A DNA stretch of 64,000 nt from Cellulomonas xylanilytica. GTDB lineage: Bacteria > Actinomycetota > Actinomycetes > Actinomycetales > Cellulomonadaceae. Positions 35,233-44,287 of this stretch are shown one piece after another; positions within the stretch are counted from its first letter, which is position 1, and each line of letters opens with the position of its first letter. Below the pieces are notes generated by a model. That model did no database searches. It worked only from the letters and a program-made list of their open reading frames with translations, and was not told where the DNA came from. The position numbers were made by a program, and so were the translations under genes. The stretch lies in NCBI RefSeq assembly GCF_007989805.1, contig NZ_BJUB01000002.1:372001-436000 (forward strand), read 5' to 3'.

Positions 35233-35897
35233 GGTCGTTCTCCGTTCGTGGGTTCGTGCTCGAGCCAGCGCAGGACGGCGAGCACGCGGCGGTGGTCGTC
35301 GGCGGCCTGCGGGAGGTCGAGCTTGGTGAAGATCGAGGTCACGTGCTTCTCGACGGCGGGGAGCCCGACGACGAGGCGGTCGGCGATCGCCGCGTTGGAG
35401 CGGCCCTCCGCCATGAGGCCGAGCACGTCCCGCTCGCGCGGGGTGAGGGTCTCGAGGCCCGACCGTCGGGCCCGGGCGAGGATCTGGGCGACGACCTCGG
35501 GGTCGATCACGGTGCCGCCGCCCGCCACCCGGCCGAGGGCGTCGAGGAACTCGTCCACGTCCGCCACGCGGTCCTTGAGCACGTAGCCGAGGCCGCGCAC
35601 GTCGCTGGCGAACAGCTCGCGGGCGTACCGCTGCTCCACGTACTGCGACAGGACCAGCACGGGCAGCCGGGGGTGCAGGCTGCGCAGGTGCACCGCGGCG
35701 CGCAGGCCCTCGTCGGTGTGCGACGGGGGCATCCGGACGTCGGTGACCAGGATGTCGGGGACGGCGGCGGACGGGCCGAGTGCGGCGACGACCTCGTCGG
35801 CGGTGGTGTAGCCGGTGACGTCGTGCCCCTCGGCGGCGAGCAGCCGGGTGAGGCCGTCCAGCAGGAGGACCGAGTCCTCCGCGATCACGATGCGCAC
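35229..35897 (-). CDS. NarL/LuxR-family response regulator
   Basis: A 222-residue regulator. The receiver domain carries the acidic pair in IVIAEDS, the phosphoacceptor Asp in VTDVRMPPS and the Lys in GYVLKDRV. The C-terminal LuxR helix-turn-helix starts at LTPRERDVLGLMAEGRSN. It opens at GTG 35897 and overlaps the kinase stop by 13 bases, indicating coupled expression of the pair. Confidence 0.93.
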   Translation of the reverse strand: MRIVIAEDSVLLLDGLTRLLAAEGHDVTGYTTADEVVAALGPSAAVPDILVTDVRMPPSHTDEGLRAAVHLRSLHPRLPVLVLSQYVEQRYARELFASDVRGLGYVLKDRVADVDEFLDALGRVAGGGTVIDPEVVAQILARARRSGLETLTPRERDVLGLMAEGRSNAAIADRLVVGLPAVEKHVTSIFTKLDLPQAADDHRRVLAVLRWLEHEPTNGERP

Positions 35898-37222
35898 GGC
35901 ACCTCCACGGTCAGTCGTGTGCCGGCTCCGGCCGGGCTGTCCAGGTCGAACGTGCCGTCCAGGGCGGCGACACGGCTGCGCAGTCCGTCGAGCCCGCTGC
36001 CGGGCGTCGCACGAGCTCCCCCGCGGCCGTCGTCGGCGACGACGAGGCGCAGGTTCTCTCCGGCGACCGTCGCCGTGACCGTCACCGCCTGGGCCTGCGC
36101 ATGCTTGGCGGCGTTGGTGAGGGCCTCGGCGGCGACGAAGTACGCGGCAGCCTGCGCGGCCGTGCTGGCCCGGCTCAACGACGGCGGCTCAGGGACGTCG
36201 ACGCGGACCGGGACGGGGCTGCGGGCGGCCAGCGCGGACAGTGCGGCGTCGAGACCGCGGTCGGTGAGGACCGCCGGGTGGATGCCGCGGACCAGGTCGC
36301 GCAGCTCGGCGAGCGTCTCCTTGACCTCGCGGTGCGCGTGCTCCAGGGCGGCTGCCGCCTCGGGGTCGCTCGACGCCTTCCGCCGGGCGGAGCCCAGCTC
36401 CACGCCGAGCGCGACGAGCCGCTGCTGCGCACCGTCGTGCAGGTCCCGCTCGATGCGGCGGCGCTCCTCGTCGGCGGCACCCACGGCGGCCGTACGGGTC
36501 TCGGTCAGCTGGACCGCCCGCCCCTCGGCCTGCGCGGCGCGCGCCTGCGCCTGCCGCGCCAGCTCGACCGCCTCGGCGCGGGGCGACGACCCGAGCAGCG
36601 ACCGCCCGAGGCGGACGATCGCGAGCGACCCCGCCTGGACCGTGATGGCCGCGACCCACGCGCACAGGAGCGCGGCGGGGACCATGAGCACCAGCGGGAT
36701 CGGCGGCCCGGTCAGCCCCGCGGCCAGAGCGACGACGGGGTACACGAGCCCGCCGAGCGCGAAGCCGGCGGCGAACGTCACGGCGATGCCCTGGGCCGTC
36801 AGCAGCAGCCCGGCGACCACCAGGTAGGCCACGTGCGCCCACGTGCGGCCGTCGGACAGCACGGCCCACCACGAGGCCCACACACCGTCGCGGCGCGGGT
36901 ACGTCGGCGCCGGGATGGTGACGTCGAGCTGGGCGTGCAGACGGGCCCGCTCGACGGCGGCGAACGGCCGGCACGCCCACAGCGTCGCGACGAGCATCGG
37001 GATGCCCACGAACAGCACGAGCAGCGACAGGGACAGCGAGAGCGCGACGGTGAAGGCGATCGCCGCGACGAGGAGGACGAACGAGCCGACGACGATCTGC
37101 GAGATGCCCCGCCACGTCGCCACGGACACGGGTGCGGCGGCGAGCGCACGCAGGTCGGCGAACGCGGGAGCGACGACGCGGATGTCGTCGGACGCGCTGC
37201 TCGGAGGTGTCGGTGAGGTCAT
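35885..37222 (-). CDS. sensor histidine kinase (HisKA_3)
   Basis: A 445-residue kinase. The N-terminal half has four to six TM helices in pairs (for example ISQIVVGSFVLLVAAIAFTV and LLVLFVGIPMLVATLW), forming a putative sensor domain. A coiled helix follows, then the HisKA_3 dimerisation motif RRRIERDLHDGAQQRLVALG with the phosphoryl His, and an ATPase domain with VADDGRGG and GSGLDGLRSRV. It partners the overlapping response regulator. I prefer ATG 37222 over an upstream GTG at 37273. The signal sensed is unknown. Confidence 0.92.
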   Translation of the reverse strand: MTSPTPPSSASDDIRVVAPAFADLRALAAAPVSVATWRGISQIVVGSFVLLVAAIAFTVALSLSLSLLVLFVGIPMLVATLWACRPFAAVERARLHAQLDVTIPAPTYPRRDGVWASWWAVLSDGRTWAHVAYLVVAGLLLTAQGIAVTFAAGFALGGLVYPVVALAAGLTGPPIPLVLMVPAALLCAWVAAITVQAGSLAIVRLGRSLLGSSPRAEAVELARQAQARAAQAEGRAVQLTETRTAAVGAADEERRRIERDLHDGAQQRLVALGVELGSARRKASSDPEAAAALEHAHREVKETLAELRDLVRGIHPAVLTDRGLDAALSALAARSPVPVRVDVPEPPSLSRASTAAQAAAYFVAAEALTNAAKHAQAQAVTVTATVAGENLRLVVADDGRGGARATPGSGLDGLRSRVAALDGTFDLDSPAGAGTRLTVEVPCAS

Positions 37223-37310
37223 GACAGTGACGCTAGGGCTCGGGGCCGATCCGCAGACAGCCTGACCACCCACGAGGGCAGGGTGGGGTCTGCCCTACCC
37301 CGGACAGCGG

Positions 37311-37344
37311 AACGGGCCGGCCCTCCGGAGAGGACCGGCCCGTT
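37311..37344 (-). terminator. GH48 gene terminator
   Basis: A 10-bp perfect GC-rich stem (37311-37320 with 37335-37344, arm AACGGGCCGG) with a 14-base loop, starting ten bases after the GH48 stop. Confidence 0.8.
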
Positions 37345-37354
37345 CGTCAGGCGA

Positions 37355-40300
37355 CTAGCCGATGGCGCAGGTCGCGCCGTTCAGCGTGAAGGCCGTCGGG
37401 TTGGTGTTGGTCCCCGAGTGGGAGCCGTTGAACCCGATGTCCGTCGACTGGCCGGCACCGAGAGTGCCGTTCCAGGCGGCGTTCTTGGCCGTGACCGCCG
37501 TGCCGGACTGCGACCAGTCGGCGCTCCAGCCCTGCGTGACCTTCTGGCCGTTGGCGAACGAGAAGCCGAGGCTCCAGCCGTTCAGCGCCGTCGTGCCGGT
37601 GTTGGTCACCTTGACGGAGGCCGTGAAGCCCGTGTTCCAGCTGCTCGCGGTGTAGGTCACCTTGCAGGAGCTGGTCGACGTGGTGGGCTTCGTCGTCACC
37701 GACAGGGCCGACGACGCGGCGGACACGTTGCCCGCGACGTCCCGTGCCCGGACGGTGTACTGGTACGCCGTCGCCGCCGTGAGGCCGCTGTCCGTGTAGG
37801 AGGCCGCGGTCGGCGTGCCGACCTTGGTGGTCCCCCGGTAGACGTCGTAGCCGGCCAGGCCGGAGCCGCCCGTGTCCGTGGACGCGGTCCACGTGAGGGC
37901 GACGCTGAAGTCGGTCACGGTCGTCGCGACGAGGCCCGCAGGCACCGACGGGGCGATCGTGTCCTGCGTGGTGCCCGGCAGCGTGGTCACCGACAGGGCG
38001 GTCGACGCGGCGGAGACGTTGCCCGCCACGTCCTTCGCCCGGACGGTGTACGAGTACGCCGTCGCAGCCGTGAGACCGGTGTCGGAGTACGACGTCGTCG
38101 TGGTGGAGCCGACGCGCGTGGTGCCCCGGTACACGTCGTACCCGGCCAGGCCGGACCCGCCCGCGTTGTCGGTCGACGCCGTCCAGGACAGCGTGAGGCT
38201 GTTCTGCGTGACCGCGCTCGCGACGAGGCCCGTGGGGACGCTCGGCGCGGTCGTGTCGGACGGCGTGGCCTTGGTGGTGACCGAGACGGCCGACGACGCG
38301 GCGGACACGTTGCCCGCGACGTCCTTGGCCCGCACGGTGTACGCGTACGCCGTGGACGGGGTCAGACCGGTCTCCGTGAACGACGTGGTGGTCGAGCTGC
38401 CGACCTTCGTCGTGCCGCGGTAGACGTCGTACCCGGCCACACCCGAGCCACCGGTGTTGTCCGTCGAGGCCGTCCACGAGATCGTGGCCGTCGTCGCGGT
38501 CGTGGTGCCACCGAGCAGACCCGTCGGGACGGACGGCGCCACGGTGTCGACCGGCGGGGGCGTCGTGCCCTCGAACAGCCGCGCGTAGTCGGCGAGAGCG
38601 CCGGCGACGGCCGTCTGCGACCAGAAGCGGTGGAAGCGGAACTGCGGGTCCGCACCACCGTCGAGAGCGGTCTGGACCTTGGACCAGTTCGGGTCGTTCT
38701 TGTAGAAGCTGCGGATGTCCAGGAAGGACACGCCGGGCTTGATGACGTCGCCGTTGGGCATCGTGCCGGTCCAGCCGGAGGGGATGTAGATGCCGTCACC
38801 GTTCGGGACGTACTTGTCGTCGAACCGCTTGAAGTCGCCACGGGTCTCGATGGTCGAGACACCCAGGGGGTCCTGGTTGTTGTCCCAGATCGCGTCGAGG
38901 AGGTTCTTGGCGGTGTCGCGGGCGGCGACGTTGCCGGACTTGGCGGCGTAGAAGATCAGCGCACGGGCGGTGTCGCCGGCAACGCCGACGTCCTGGCCCG
39001 AGTTCTGCACCGTGACCGTCAGGCCGGGGTTGCCTGTGGGGGAGGCTGCGTTCCACGTGTCCGGCTTGCCGGTCCACTTGAGCTCGTTCGGGACGCTCCA
39101 GTTCGCGCCGTCAGTCTTGACGTTCGCGATGACCCAGGGGACCCACTTGTCGAGGATCGCCTTGGCCTTCGGGTCGCCCGAGGCGTAGTACAGCTCGGCG
39201 ACGCGCTGGACGCCCCACGCCTGCATGCCGAACCAGCGGTTCGACGGCGGGTCGACGTAGACGGGCGCCTCGGTGTAGCCCATGCCGTAGAACGTGGGCG
39301 TGCCGGCCGGAGGCGTCGCGTACGCGCCGTCCCAGCTGTTGGTCGCGCCACCGGCGATGCCACCGTTGGACGCCTGCAGCCACGTGTAGAACTCGAGCTG
39401 GCGCTGCAGCGAGGCGGCCCAGTCCGCCTTGGCGGAGGGCGACTTCGGCGTCAGGGCCGGGTCGGTCGACAGCGCGTACGCAGCGAGCGGGTTCTGGTAG
39501 CCGAAGTGCGCGTGCGAGGAGCCGATGCGCCACGCCCAGCCGGCGCTCGAGTCGGTCGCGCCGCCCCAGGCCATGTACCAGGAGAGCAGGTAGTGCGCGG
39601 CCTCACGCCCGGAGCCCGCAGGGCACGACGGCGACGTGCAGCCGACCTTCTTGAAGTACTTGTCGAAGAGCGTGTACCGCAGGTAGTCGCCCATCTTGGC
39701 GGCCTTGGCGACCGTCGCGGCGACGTCCGCCTGCTTGCCCTGCTCGGTGGCCCACTTGTTGGCCCAGTAGATGGCCTCGACGGCGCGGGCGTCGGCGTCG
39801 GACGCCGAGGTGTACTTCCACTGCTTCGCGTACGAGGCGTCCTTGGTGAACAGGTCCAGGAAGCCGTTGGGGCCGCCGTACTTGAACTCCTCGCACGAGG
39901 GCTGCGGGACGGTCTCCCAGACCGACTCCTGCGGACCACGCTGGAACGTGTTGATGAACGACGAGCCGGTCGCGGTCGGGCCGAGCGTGCAGCCAGGGCC
40001 AGGTGTGGCGCCGAAGCCATAGACGTTGTCGACGTCCGCGAGCCAGTGCATCTGGTAGACGTCCGAGTTGCCGTACGTCGACTTGAGCTCGGCGCCGATC
40101 GGGTCGGTGCCTCCCGTGATGCCGCTGTTGAGCTGCGACGGGTAGCCGCTCGGGTGGTTGAACTCGGGCGCGTAGGTGGCCGGCGAGTTCGGGTTGTAGA
40201 AGGAGCTGGTCGGCTGGTCGACCGAGCCCGGGATCATGTACTTCTCCATGGTGTCCCAGGCGTGGTTCAGAGGTGCCCAGTCCTGCGTCATCTGCCCGTA

Positions 40301-40642
40301 GAGCGCCTCGAGCCACAGCCAGTAGCTGTACGCCTCGGAGGTCGTCTCGTGCCCGTAGTCGGGGGCCTCGACGAGCAGGGTCTCGACGGAGTGGTACGGG
40401 ATGCCCTGCGCGCTGAAGTAGCCGTTGGCGGGGTCCTTGATCTTGTCGTACTGGGCGAGGAAGCGCTCGGCGTACTCCCCGTCCGGCACGGCGGCCTTCA
40501 CGGGAGCAGCAGCGGGCACCGTCACGGTGGCCGGTGCGGGGGCGGCCATCGCGGGAGAGACCCCGCAGATGGCCAGCAGCGAGGCTGCGCTCAGGGTGGC
40601 CGTGGCCACCCAGGCAGTTCGCCGTCGGGTCGATGAGGACAT
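37355..40642 (-). CDS. cbhB: GH48 cellobiohydrolase, three FN3 repeats, CBM2
   Basis: A 1095-residue secreted processive exocellulase acting from chain reducing ends to release cellobiose. Signal peptide 1-33 (cleaved after AMA). GH48 catalytic domain about 50-690; the general acid is in HETTSEA (Glu103), with Glu92 in VEAPDYG. Three fibronectin-III modules at 699-795, 796-893 and 894-992 are nearly identical to one another. A C-terminal CBM2 at 993-1095 begins CKVTYTASSW and has exposed Trp in TQGW and AAW. Length and layout match C. fimi CbhB. The gene has its own terminator and a candidate cellobiose-regulator operator upstream. Confidence 0.96.
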   Translation of the reverse strand: MSSSTRRRTAWVATATLSAASLLAICGVSPAMAAPAPATVTVPAAAPVKAAVPDGEYAERFLAQYDKIKDPANGYFSAQGIPYHSVETLLVEAPDYGHETTSEAYSYWLWLEALYGQMTQDWAPLNHAWDTMEKYMIPGSVDQPTSSFYNPNSPATYAPEFNHPSGYPSQLNSGITGGTDPIGAELKSTYGNSDVYQMHWLADVDNVYGFGATPGPGCTLGPTATGSSFINTFQRGPQESVWETVPQPSCEEFKYGGPNGFLDLFTKDASYAKQWKYTSASDADARAVEAIYWANKWATEQGKQADVAATVAKAAKMGDYLRYTLFDKYFKKVGCTSPSCPAGSGREAAHYLLSWYMAWGGATDSSAGWAWRIGSSHAHFGYQNPLAAYALSTDPALTPKSPSAKADWAASLQRQLEFYTWLQASNGGIAGGATNSWDGAYATPPAGTPTFYGMGYTEAPVYVDPPSNRWFGMQAWGVQRVAELYYASGDPKAKAILDKWVPWVIANVKTDGANWSVPNELKWTGKPDTWNAASPTGNPGLTVTVQNSGQDVGVAGDTARALIFYAAKSGNVAARDTAKNLLDAIWDNNQDPLGVSTIETRGDFKRFDDKYVPNGDGIYIPSGWTGTMPNGDVIKPGVSFLDIRSFYKNDPNWSKVQTALDGGADPQFRFHRFWSQTAVAGALADYARLFEGTTPPPVDTVAPSVPTGLLGGTTTATTATISWTASTDNTGGSGVAGYDVYRGTTKVGSSTTTSFTETGLTPSTAYAYTVRAKDVAGNVSAASSAVSVTTKATPSDTTAPSVPTGLVASAVTQNSLTLSWTASTDNAGGSGLAGYDVYRGTTRVGSTTTTSYSDTGLTAATAYSYTVRAKDVAGNVSAASTALSVTTLPGTTQDTIAPSVPAGLVATTVTDFSVALTWTASTDTGGSGLAGYDVYRGTTKVGTPTAASYTDSGLTAATAYQYTVRARDVAGNVSAASSALSVTTKPTTSTSSCKVTYTASSWNTGFTASVKVTNTGTTALNGWSLGFSFANGQKVTQGWSADWSQSGTAVTAKNAAWNGTLGAGQSTDIGFNGSHSGTNTNPTAFTLNGATCAIG
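37667..38548 (-). repeat. three tandem fibronectin-III coding repeats
   Basis: Units of 291, 294 and 297 bases encode FN3 modules sharing long identical stretches (GLAGYDVYRGTT, AKDVAGNVSAAS). They differ mainly in the first strand and in the linkers. The array joins the GH48 domain to the CBM2. Confidence 0.9.
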
Positions 40643-40670
40643 CTACTCGTACCTTTCTGGCTGTCGGGAA

Positions 40671-40724
40671 CGCACCCGCGACGTCGCGGGTGCGTCCCGG
40701 CGCCCCGCACGCAGGCGTGCGGGA
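40671..40724 (-). promoter_or_regulatory. two adjacent perfect hairpins upstream of GH48
   Basis: A 26-bp perfect palindrome at 40671-40696 (ACGCACCCGCGAC and its complement) is followed by a 9-bp stem at 40705-40713/40716-40724 (CCCGCACGC, 2-base loop). Both lie within 85 bases upstream of the GH48 start. They may end transcripts of the upstream ABC genes, or fold in the GH48 mRNA leader. Confidence 0.6.
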
Positions 40725-40867
40725 GCGGTGACGGAGGTGCGCGAAGGAACTGGCCGACGGTGCCGGTTCGGTCCGCAGCGGCGCGGACCTCCGGGCAGAT
40801 GACGGCCGGGTCGGCGCCCACTTTCCGGCGGTGCACAGCCAGCGTCCAGGGTCCTAAACGATTCTGG

Positions 40868-40881
40868 TGGGAGCGCGACCA
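40868..40881. promoter_or_regulatory. candidate CelR/CebR-type operator
   Basis: TGGGAGCGCGACCA matches 12 of 14 positions of the actinobacterial LacI-family cellobiose/cellulose operator TGGGAGCGCTCCCA. It lies 226 bases upstream of the GH48 start and just past the end of the ABC permease gene. The remainder of 40643-40889 holds the hairpins above and no gene. Confidence 0.5.
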
Positions 40882-40889
40882 CATGGTCG

Positions 40890-41678
40890 TCAGGACCACC
40901 GGAAGAAGCGGGCCGACACCGGCAGTGCCACGAGCGTCCAGGCGGCCATGACCAGGAACGGCGCGACGTCGAACGGCTGCCCGTACCAGGCGGCGGCCAT
41001 GGCCTCGCTGGCCGCGCCCAGCGGCGTGTACCCGGCGATCGTCTGGATGACGTCGGGCATCAGCGGCAGGGGCAGCCAGACGCCCGCGAAGAACAGCGAG
41101 ACGAAGTACACCGACATCCCCCACGCCGTCGCCGCGGGGGCGTTCGGGGCCAGGGCCGCGATCACCGAGCCGACCGCGAACGCCGAGAGCACGCTGAGCA
41201 GGAACGCGCCGAGCAGGACCAGGGGCTCCGCCGGTGCGGCGACCCCGACCACCAGGGCGCCGGCCGCGAACATCAGCACGGCCGCCACCAGCAGAGCCAC
41301 CAGGTTGACCGCCAGCTGGGCGACCAGGATGCGCGACGGCGGCACCGGGGTGGTGGACATCCGCTTGAGGACCCCGCGGCCGCGGTACCCGGCGATGGTC
41401 TGCGGGTAGGCGGACAGGCCCACCGTCGCCACCGCGAGCGCCAGGACCGTCGGTGCGTACCCGGTGATGCCGTTGATCTGCTTGAGGATCGGGTCCTGGT
41501 CGTTGAACGGCAGGTCGGCCCACGGCATCACGAGGCCGAGCACCGTGAGCAGGACGGCCGGGAAGAGGACCGCGAAGAACGCGCCGGACGGCTCGCGGAG
41601 GAACAGCCGGGCCTCGACGGCGGTGAGCCGGGACAGGGCACCGGACCCGGAGGTCCGCGTGAGGGTCGTGGTGGACAT
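40890..41678 (-). CDS. ABC-2 type exporter permease
   Basis: A 262-residue permease with six TM segments (AVLFPAVLLTVLGLVMPW, TVLALAVATVGLSAYP, LVALLVAAVLMFAAGALVV, and so on) and the ABC-2 signature near TPLGAASEAM. It forms the membrane part of an exporter with the ATPase encoded two bases upstream. Cargo unknown; relatives export drugs, lipids or peptides. Confidence 0.88.
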   Translation of the reverse strand: MSTTTLTRTSGSGALSRLTAVEARLFLREPSGAFFAVLFPAVLLTVLGLVMPWADLPFNDQDPILKQINGITGYAPTVLALAVATVGLSAYPQTIAGYRGRGVLKRMSTTPVPPSRILVAQLAVNLVALLVAAVLMFAAGALVVGVAAPAEPLVLLGAFLLSVLSAFAVGSVIAALAPNAPAATAWGMSVYFVSLFFAGVWLPLPLMPDVIQTIAGYTPLGAASEAMAAAWYGQPFDVAPFLVMAAWTLVALPVSARFFRWS

Positions 41679-41680
41679 GG

Positions 41681-42580
41681 TCAGACCTCCAGGGGGGTGG
41701 TGAGTGCGACGAACGCGTCCTCGAGGGAGCTCTGCTCGAGGCGCAGGTTCTCGGGGCGGATGCCCTGCTGGGCCAGCGCGACGAGGACGTCCTGGACGAC
41801 GTTCTCGTGACCGCGGGCCTCGATGGTGCCGTCGTCGGCGTGCGTGATGCTGGCCACCTGCTCCAGCAGACCGACGGGCACGGGAGCCGACGGACGGAAC
41901 CGCAGCACCTGGTCGGAGGCCGCGCGTGCGACCAGCTCCGCCGGGGTGCCCGTCGCCACCACGCGACCCGCGTTGATGAGCGCGATGCGGTCGCAGAGCC
42001 GCTCGGCCTCCTCCATCAGGTGCGTGACCAGCACGATCGTCACGCCGCGGTCGCGGATGCGCTCCACGACCTCCCACGTGTCCCGGCGGGCGTGCGGGTC
42101 GAGGCCCGTGGTGAGCTCGTCGAGGATGGCGACCTGCGGGTTGCCGACGAGGGCGAGCGCGACCGAGAGCCGCTGCTTCTGGCCGCCGGACAGCTGCTCG
42201 AAGCGTGCGTCCGCCCGCTCCGTCAGCCCCAGCTCGTCGAGCAGCTGCGCCGGGTCGGCCGGGTCGGGGTAGAACGACGCGTACAGGTCGAGGGCCTCGC
42301 GGACGCCCAGCTTGGGCTGCACCTGGCTCTCCTGGAGCTGCAGCCCCACCACCTGGCGCAACCGGGTGCGGTCGCGCGCCGGGTCGAGGCCGAGCACGCG
42401 GACGGTGCCGCCGTCGGCGTCGCGCAGACCCCCGATGATCTCGACGGTGGTGGTCTTGCCGGCCCCGTTGCGGCCGAGGATGCCGAAGATCTCGCCGCGG
42501 TGGACCTCGAGGCTGACGTCGTCGACGGCGACCTTGCTGCCGTAGCGCTTGTGCAGGTTCTGGACCTGGATGACGGACAT
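41681..42580 (-). CDS. ABC exporter ATP-binding protein
   Basis: A 299-residue ATPase of the DrrA/CcmA-like ABC-2 group: Walker A GRNGAGKTT, Q-loop GLQLQESQ, signature LSGGQKQRL, Walker B VAILDELTTGLD, His switch in VTHLMEEAERL. The start is ATG 42580 (MSVIQVQNLHKRYG). It pairs with the following permease. The extended C-terminal region (about 80 residues) is typical of exporters carrying drugs. Confidence 0.93.
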   Translation of the reverse strand: MSVIQVQNLHKRYGSKVAVDDVSLEVHRGEIFGILGRNGAGKTTTVEIIGGLRDADGGTVRVLGLDPARDRTRLRQVVGLQLQESQVQPKLGVREALDLYASFYPDPADPAQLLDELGLTERADARFEQLSGGQKQRLSVALALVGNPQVAILDELTTGLDPHARRDTWEVVERIRDRGVTIVLVTHLMEEAERLCDRIALINAGRVVATGTPAELVARAASDQVLRFRPSAPVPVGLLEQVASITHADDGTIEARGHENVVQDVLVALAQQGIRPENLRLEQSSLEDAFVALTTPLEV

Positions 42581-42653
42581 GGGTCGTTCCTTCCCGAGGG
42601 TGTGCGGTGCCACGGGAGCGGCACGGAGCCGGTCCCGGAGCGGGGATGGGGTG

Positions 42654-43394
42654 TCAGGCGGTGCGGTTGGGGACGGATGCGCCGCGTGTCAGGCGGTCGA
42701 AGGCGAACGCCATGGCTCCCGCGATCAGCAGGGCCGCGAAGGAGGCGACGAGGAGCGGCTGGTCGCCGCCGAACCACTCGGAGGTCGAGAACGGTCCCGC
42801 GTCCTGCGCGAACAGGGCGAAGACCAGGAGGATCGGCCCGGCGGTCAGCGGCAGGGACACCGTCCCCCACCAACCGCCGGCACGCTGGTACGTGATCCCG
42901 ACCAGCAGGCCGGACACGTAGGCGACCACGAACAGGAGCGTGGTGCCCACGAGCATCGTCAGAGGCTCGGTCTCGGCAGGGGTGAGGTCCTCGAGGATCC
43001 GCCACTGCCACCCGAGCGCATCGAAGACCGCGCGCTCGACGAGCAGCAGACCGGTGAAGACCAGCCCGTACGCGAGGGCCGTGCCCGTCGCGGCGACCAA
43101 CGACCCCAGCGCCAGGCTGCGCCGGGTGAGACCGGCTGCGATGTGCACCGGCAGGTACGCCGCCGTGGTGGCGATCAGCACGGAGAACGGGAACCAGACG
43201 GCACCCTGCCGGGCGAACGCCAGGACGCTGTTGTTGACCTCGCCCACCTGGTTGATGACCACGAGGCCGACGGTCACCGCGACGATCGCGAGGATCCAGA
43301 ACCACGCCGCCAGGTAGAGGTTCATCCAGAGCAGCCAGGACGCGGTGGCGCGCACGGAGCTGGTGGTGGGACGGCGTGCCGTGTCGATGCTCAT
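42654..43394 (-). CDS. ABC transporter membrane subunit of the GntR-linked exporter
   Basis: A 246-residue membrane protein with six TM segments, starting MSIDTARRPTTSSVRATASW and including NLYLAAWFWILAIVAVTVGL and PLTAGPILLVFALFA. It has no standard permease signature, but its ATG overlaps the stop of the ABC ATPase (ATGA), so it is almost surely the partner of that ATPase in a YtrA-regulated exporter. Confidence 0.75.
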   Translation of the reverse strand: MSIDTARRPTTSSVRATASWLLWMNLYLAAWFWILAIVAVTVGLVVINQVGEVNNSVLAFARQGAVWFPFSVLIATTAAYLPVHIAAGLTRRSLALGSLVAATGTALAYGLVFTGLLLVERAVFDALGWQWRILEDLTPAETEPLTMLVGTTLLFVVAYVSGLLVGITYQRAGGWWGTVSLPLTAGPILLVFALFAQDAGPFSTSEWFGGDQPLLVASFAALLIAGAMAFAFDRLTRGASVPNRTA

Positions 43395-44287
43395 CGCGAC
43401 TCCTCCGGGATGGCCGGGACGGGGCGGTCGGTCAGGTGGACGAACAGGTCCTGCAGCGCGACGGGGCCCAGCTCGAGCCCGTGCTGCCGGGCGCGGCTCG
43501 CGTCGTCGTCCCGGGCGCCGACGAGGGTGGCCTGGGCGGTCCGGCCCAGCTGCTGGCGCGCGACGACCTGGCGGCCGACGACGAAGGCCTCGACCGCTTC
43601 CGCCGGCCCCGTGACCGTGACACCGCCCGAGCGCAGCGTCTCCGCGTCCGACGCGGTCAGCACCGTGCCACGGTCGAGGACCACCACGTCCTCGAGCAGC
43701 CGCTCGACCTCGCCGATCAGGTGGCTGGACAGGACGATCGTTCGGGGGTGCTCCAGCCAGTCGGTCAGCAGGGCGTCGTAGAACGCGTACCGCGACGGGG
43801 CGTCCATGCCGAGGTGCACCTCGTCGAGCAGCGTCAGCGGCGTGCGGCTGGCGAGCCCCACGACGACCCCGAACGCCGACCGCTTGCCGCGGGACAGCTT
43901 GTTGGGCTTGGTGAGCGGGTCGAGCTCGAAGCGGTCCATCAGCGTGTCCGCCAGCTCGCGGGAGAACAGCGGCCGACGGTCGCCGAGGAAGTCGAGGGTC
44001 TCCTTGAGCTTCTGGTCGAGTGCGACGTCGCCGCTCTCGCGCACCAGGCACGTGCCCGACAGCACCCGCTCGTTCTCCCACGGGTCCTCGCCGTCGACCA
44101 GCACCGTGCCGGAGGTCGCGCGCCGGAACGCGGCGAGCACCGACAGCGCGGTCGTCTTGCCCGAGCCGTTGCGCCCGAGCAGGCCGGTGATGACGCCGGG
44201 ACGGATCGTGAACGACACCGCGTCGAGCGCGACCGTCGTGTCGTACCGGGCGGTGAGGTCGCGGACCTCGACGCCGAAGCCGCTCAT
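43391..44287 (-). CDS. ABC ATPase of the GntR-linked exporter
   Basis: A 298-residue ATPase with Walker A GRNGSGKTT, Walker B LTLLDEVHLGMD and a degenerate signature LSRGKRSA in place of LSGGQ. Coupled by four-base overlaps to the GntR gene upstream and to the membrane subunit downstream. The gene order (GntR, ATPase, membrane protein) resembles the ytr-type operons that respond to cell-wall antibiotics in Firmicutes. Confidence 0.88.
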   Translation of the reverse strand: MSGFGVEVRDLTARYDTTVALDAVSFTIRPGVITGLLGRNGSGKTTALSVLAAFRRATSGTVLVDGEDPWENERVLSGTCLVRESGDVALDQKLKETLDFLGDRRPLFSRELADTLMDRFELDPLTKPNKLSRGKRSAFGVVVGLASRTPLTLLDEVHLGMDAPSRYAFYDALLTDWLEHPRTIVLSSHLIGEVERLLEDVVVLDRGTVLTASDAETLRSGGVTVTGPAEAVEAFVVGRQVVARQQLGRTAQATLVGARDDDASRARQHGLELGPVALQDLFVHLTDRPVPAIPEESR

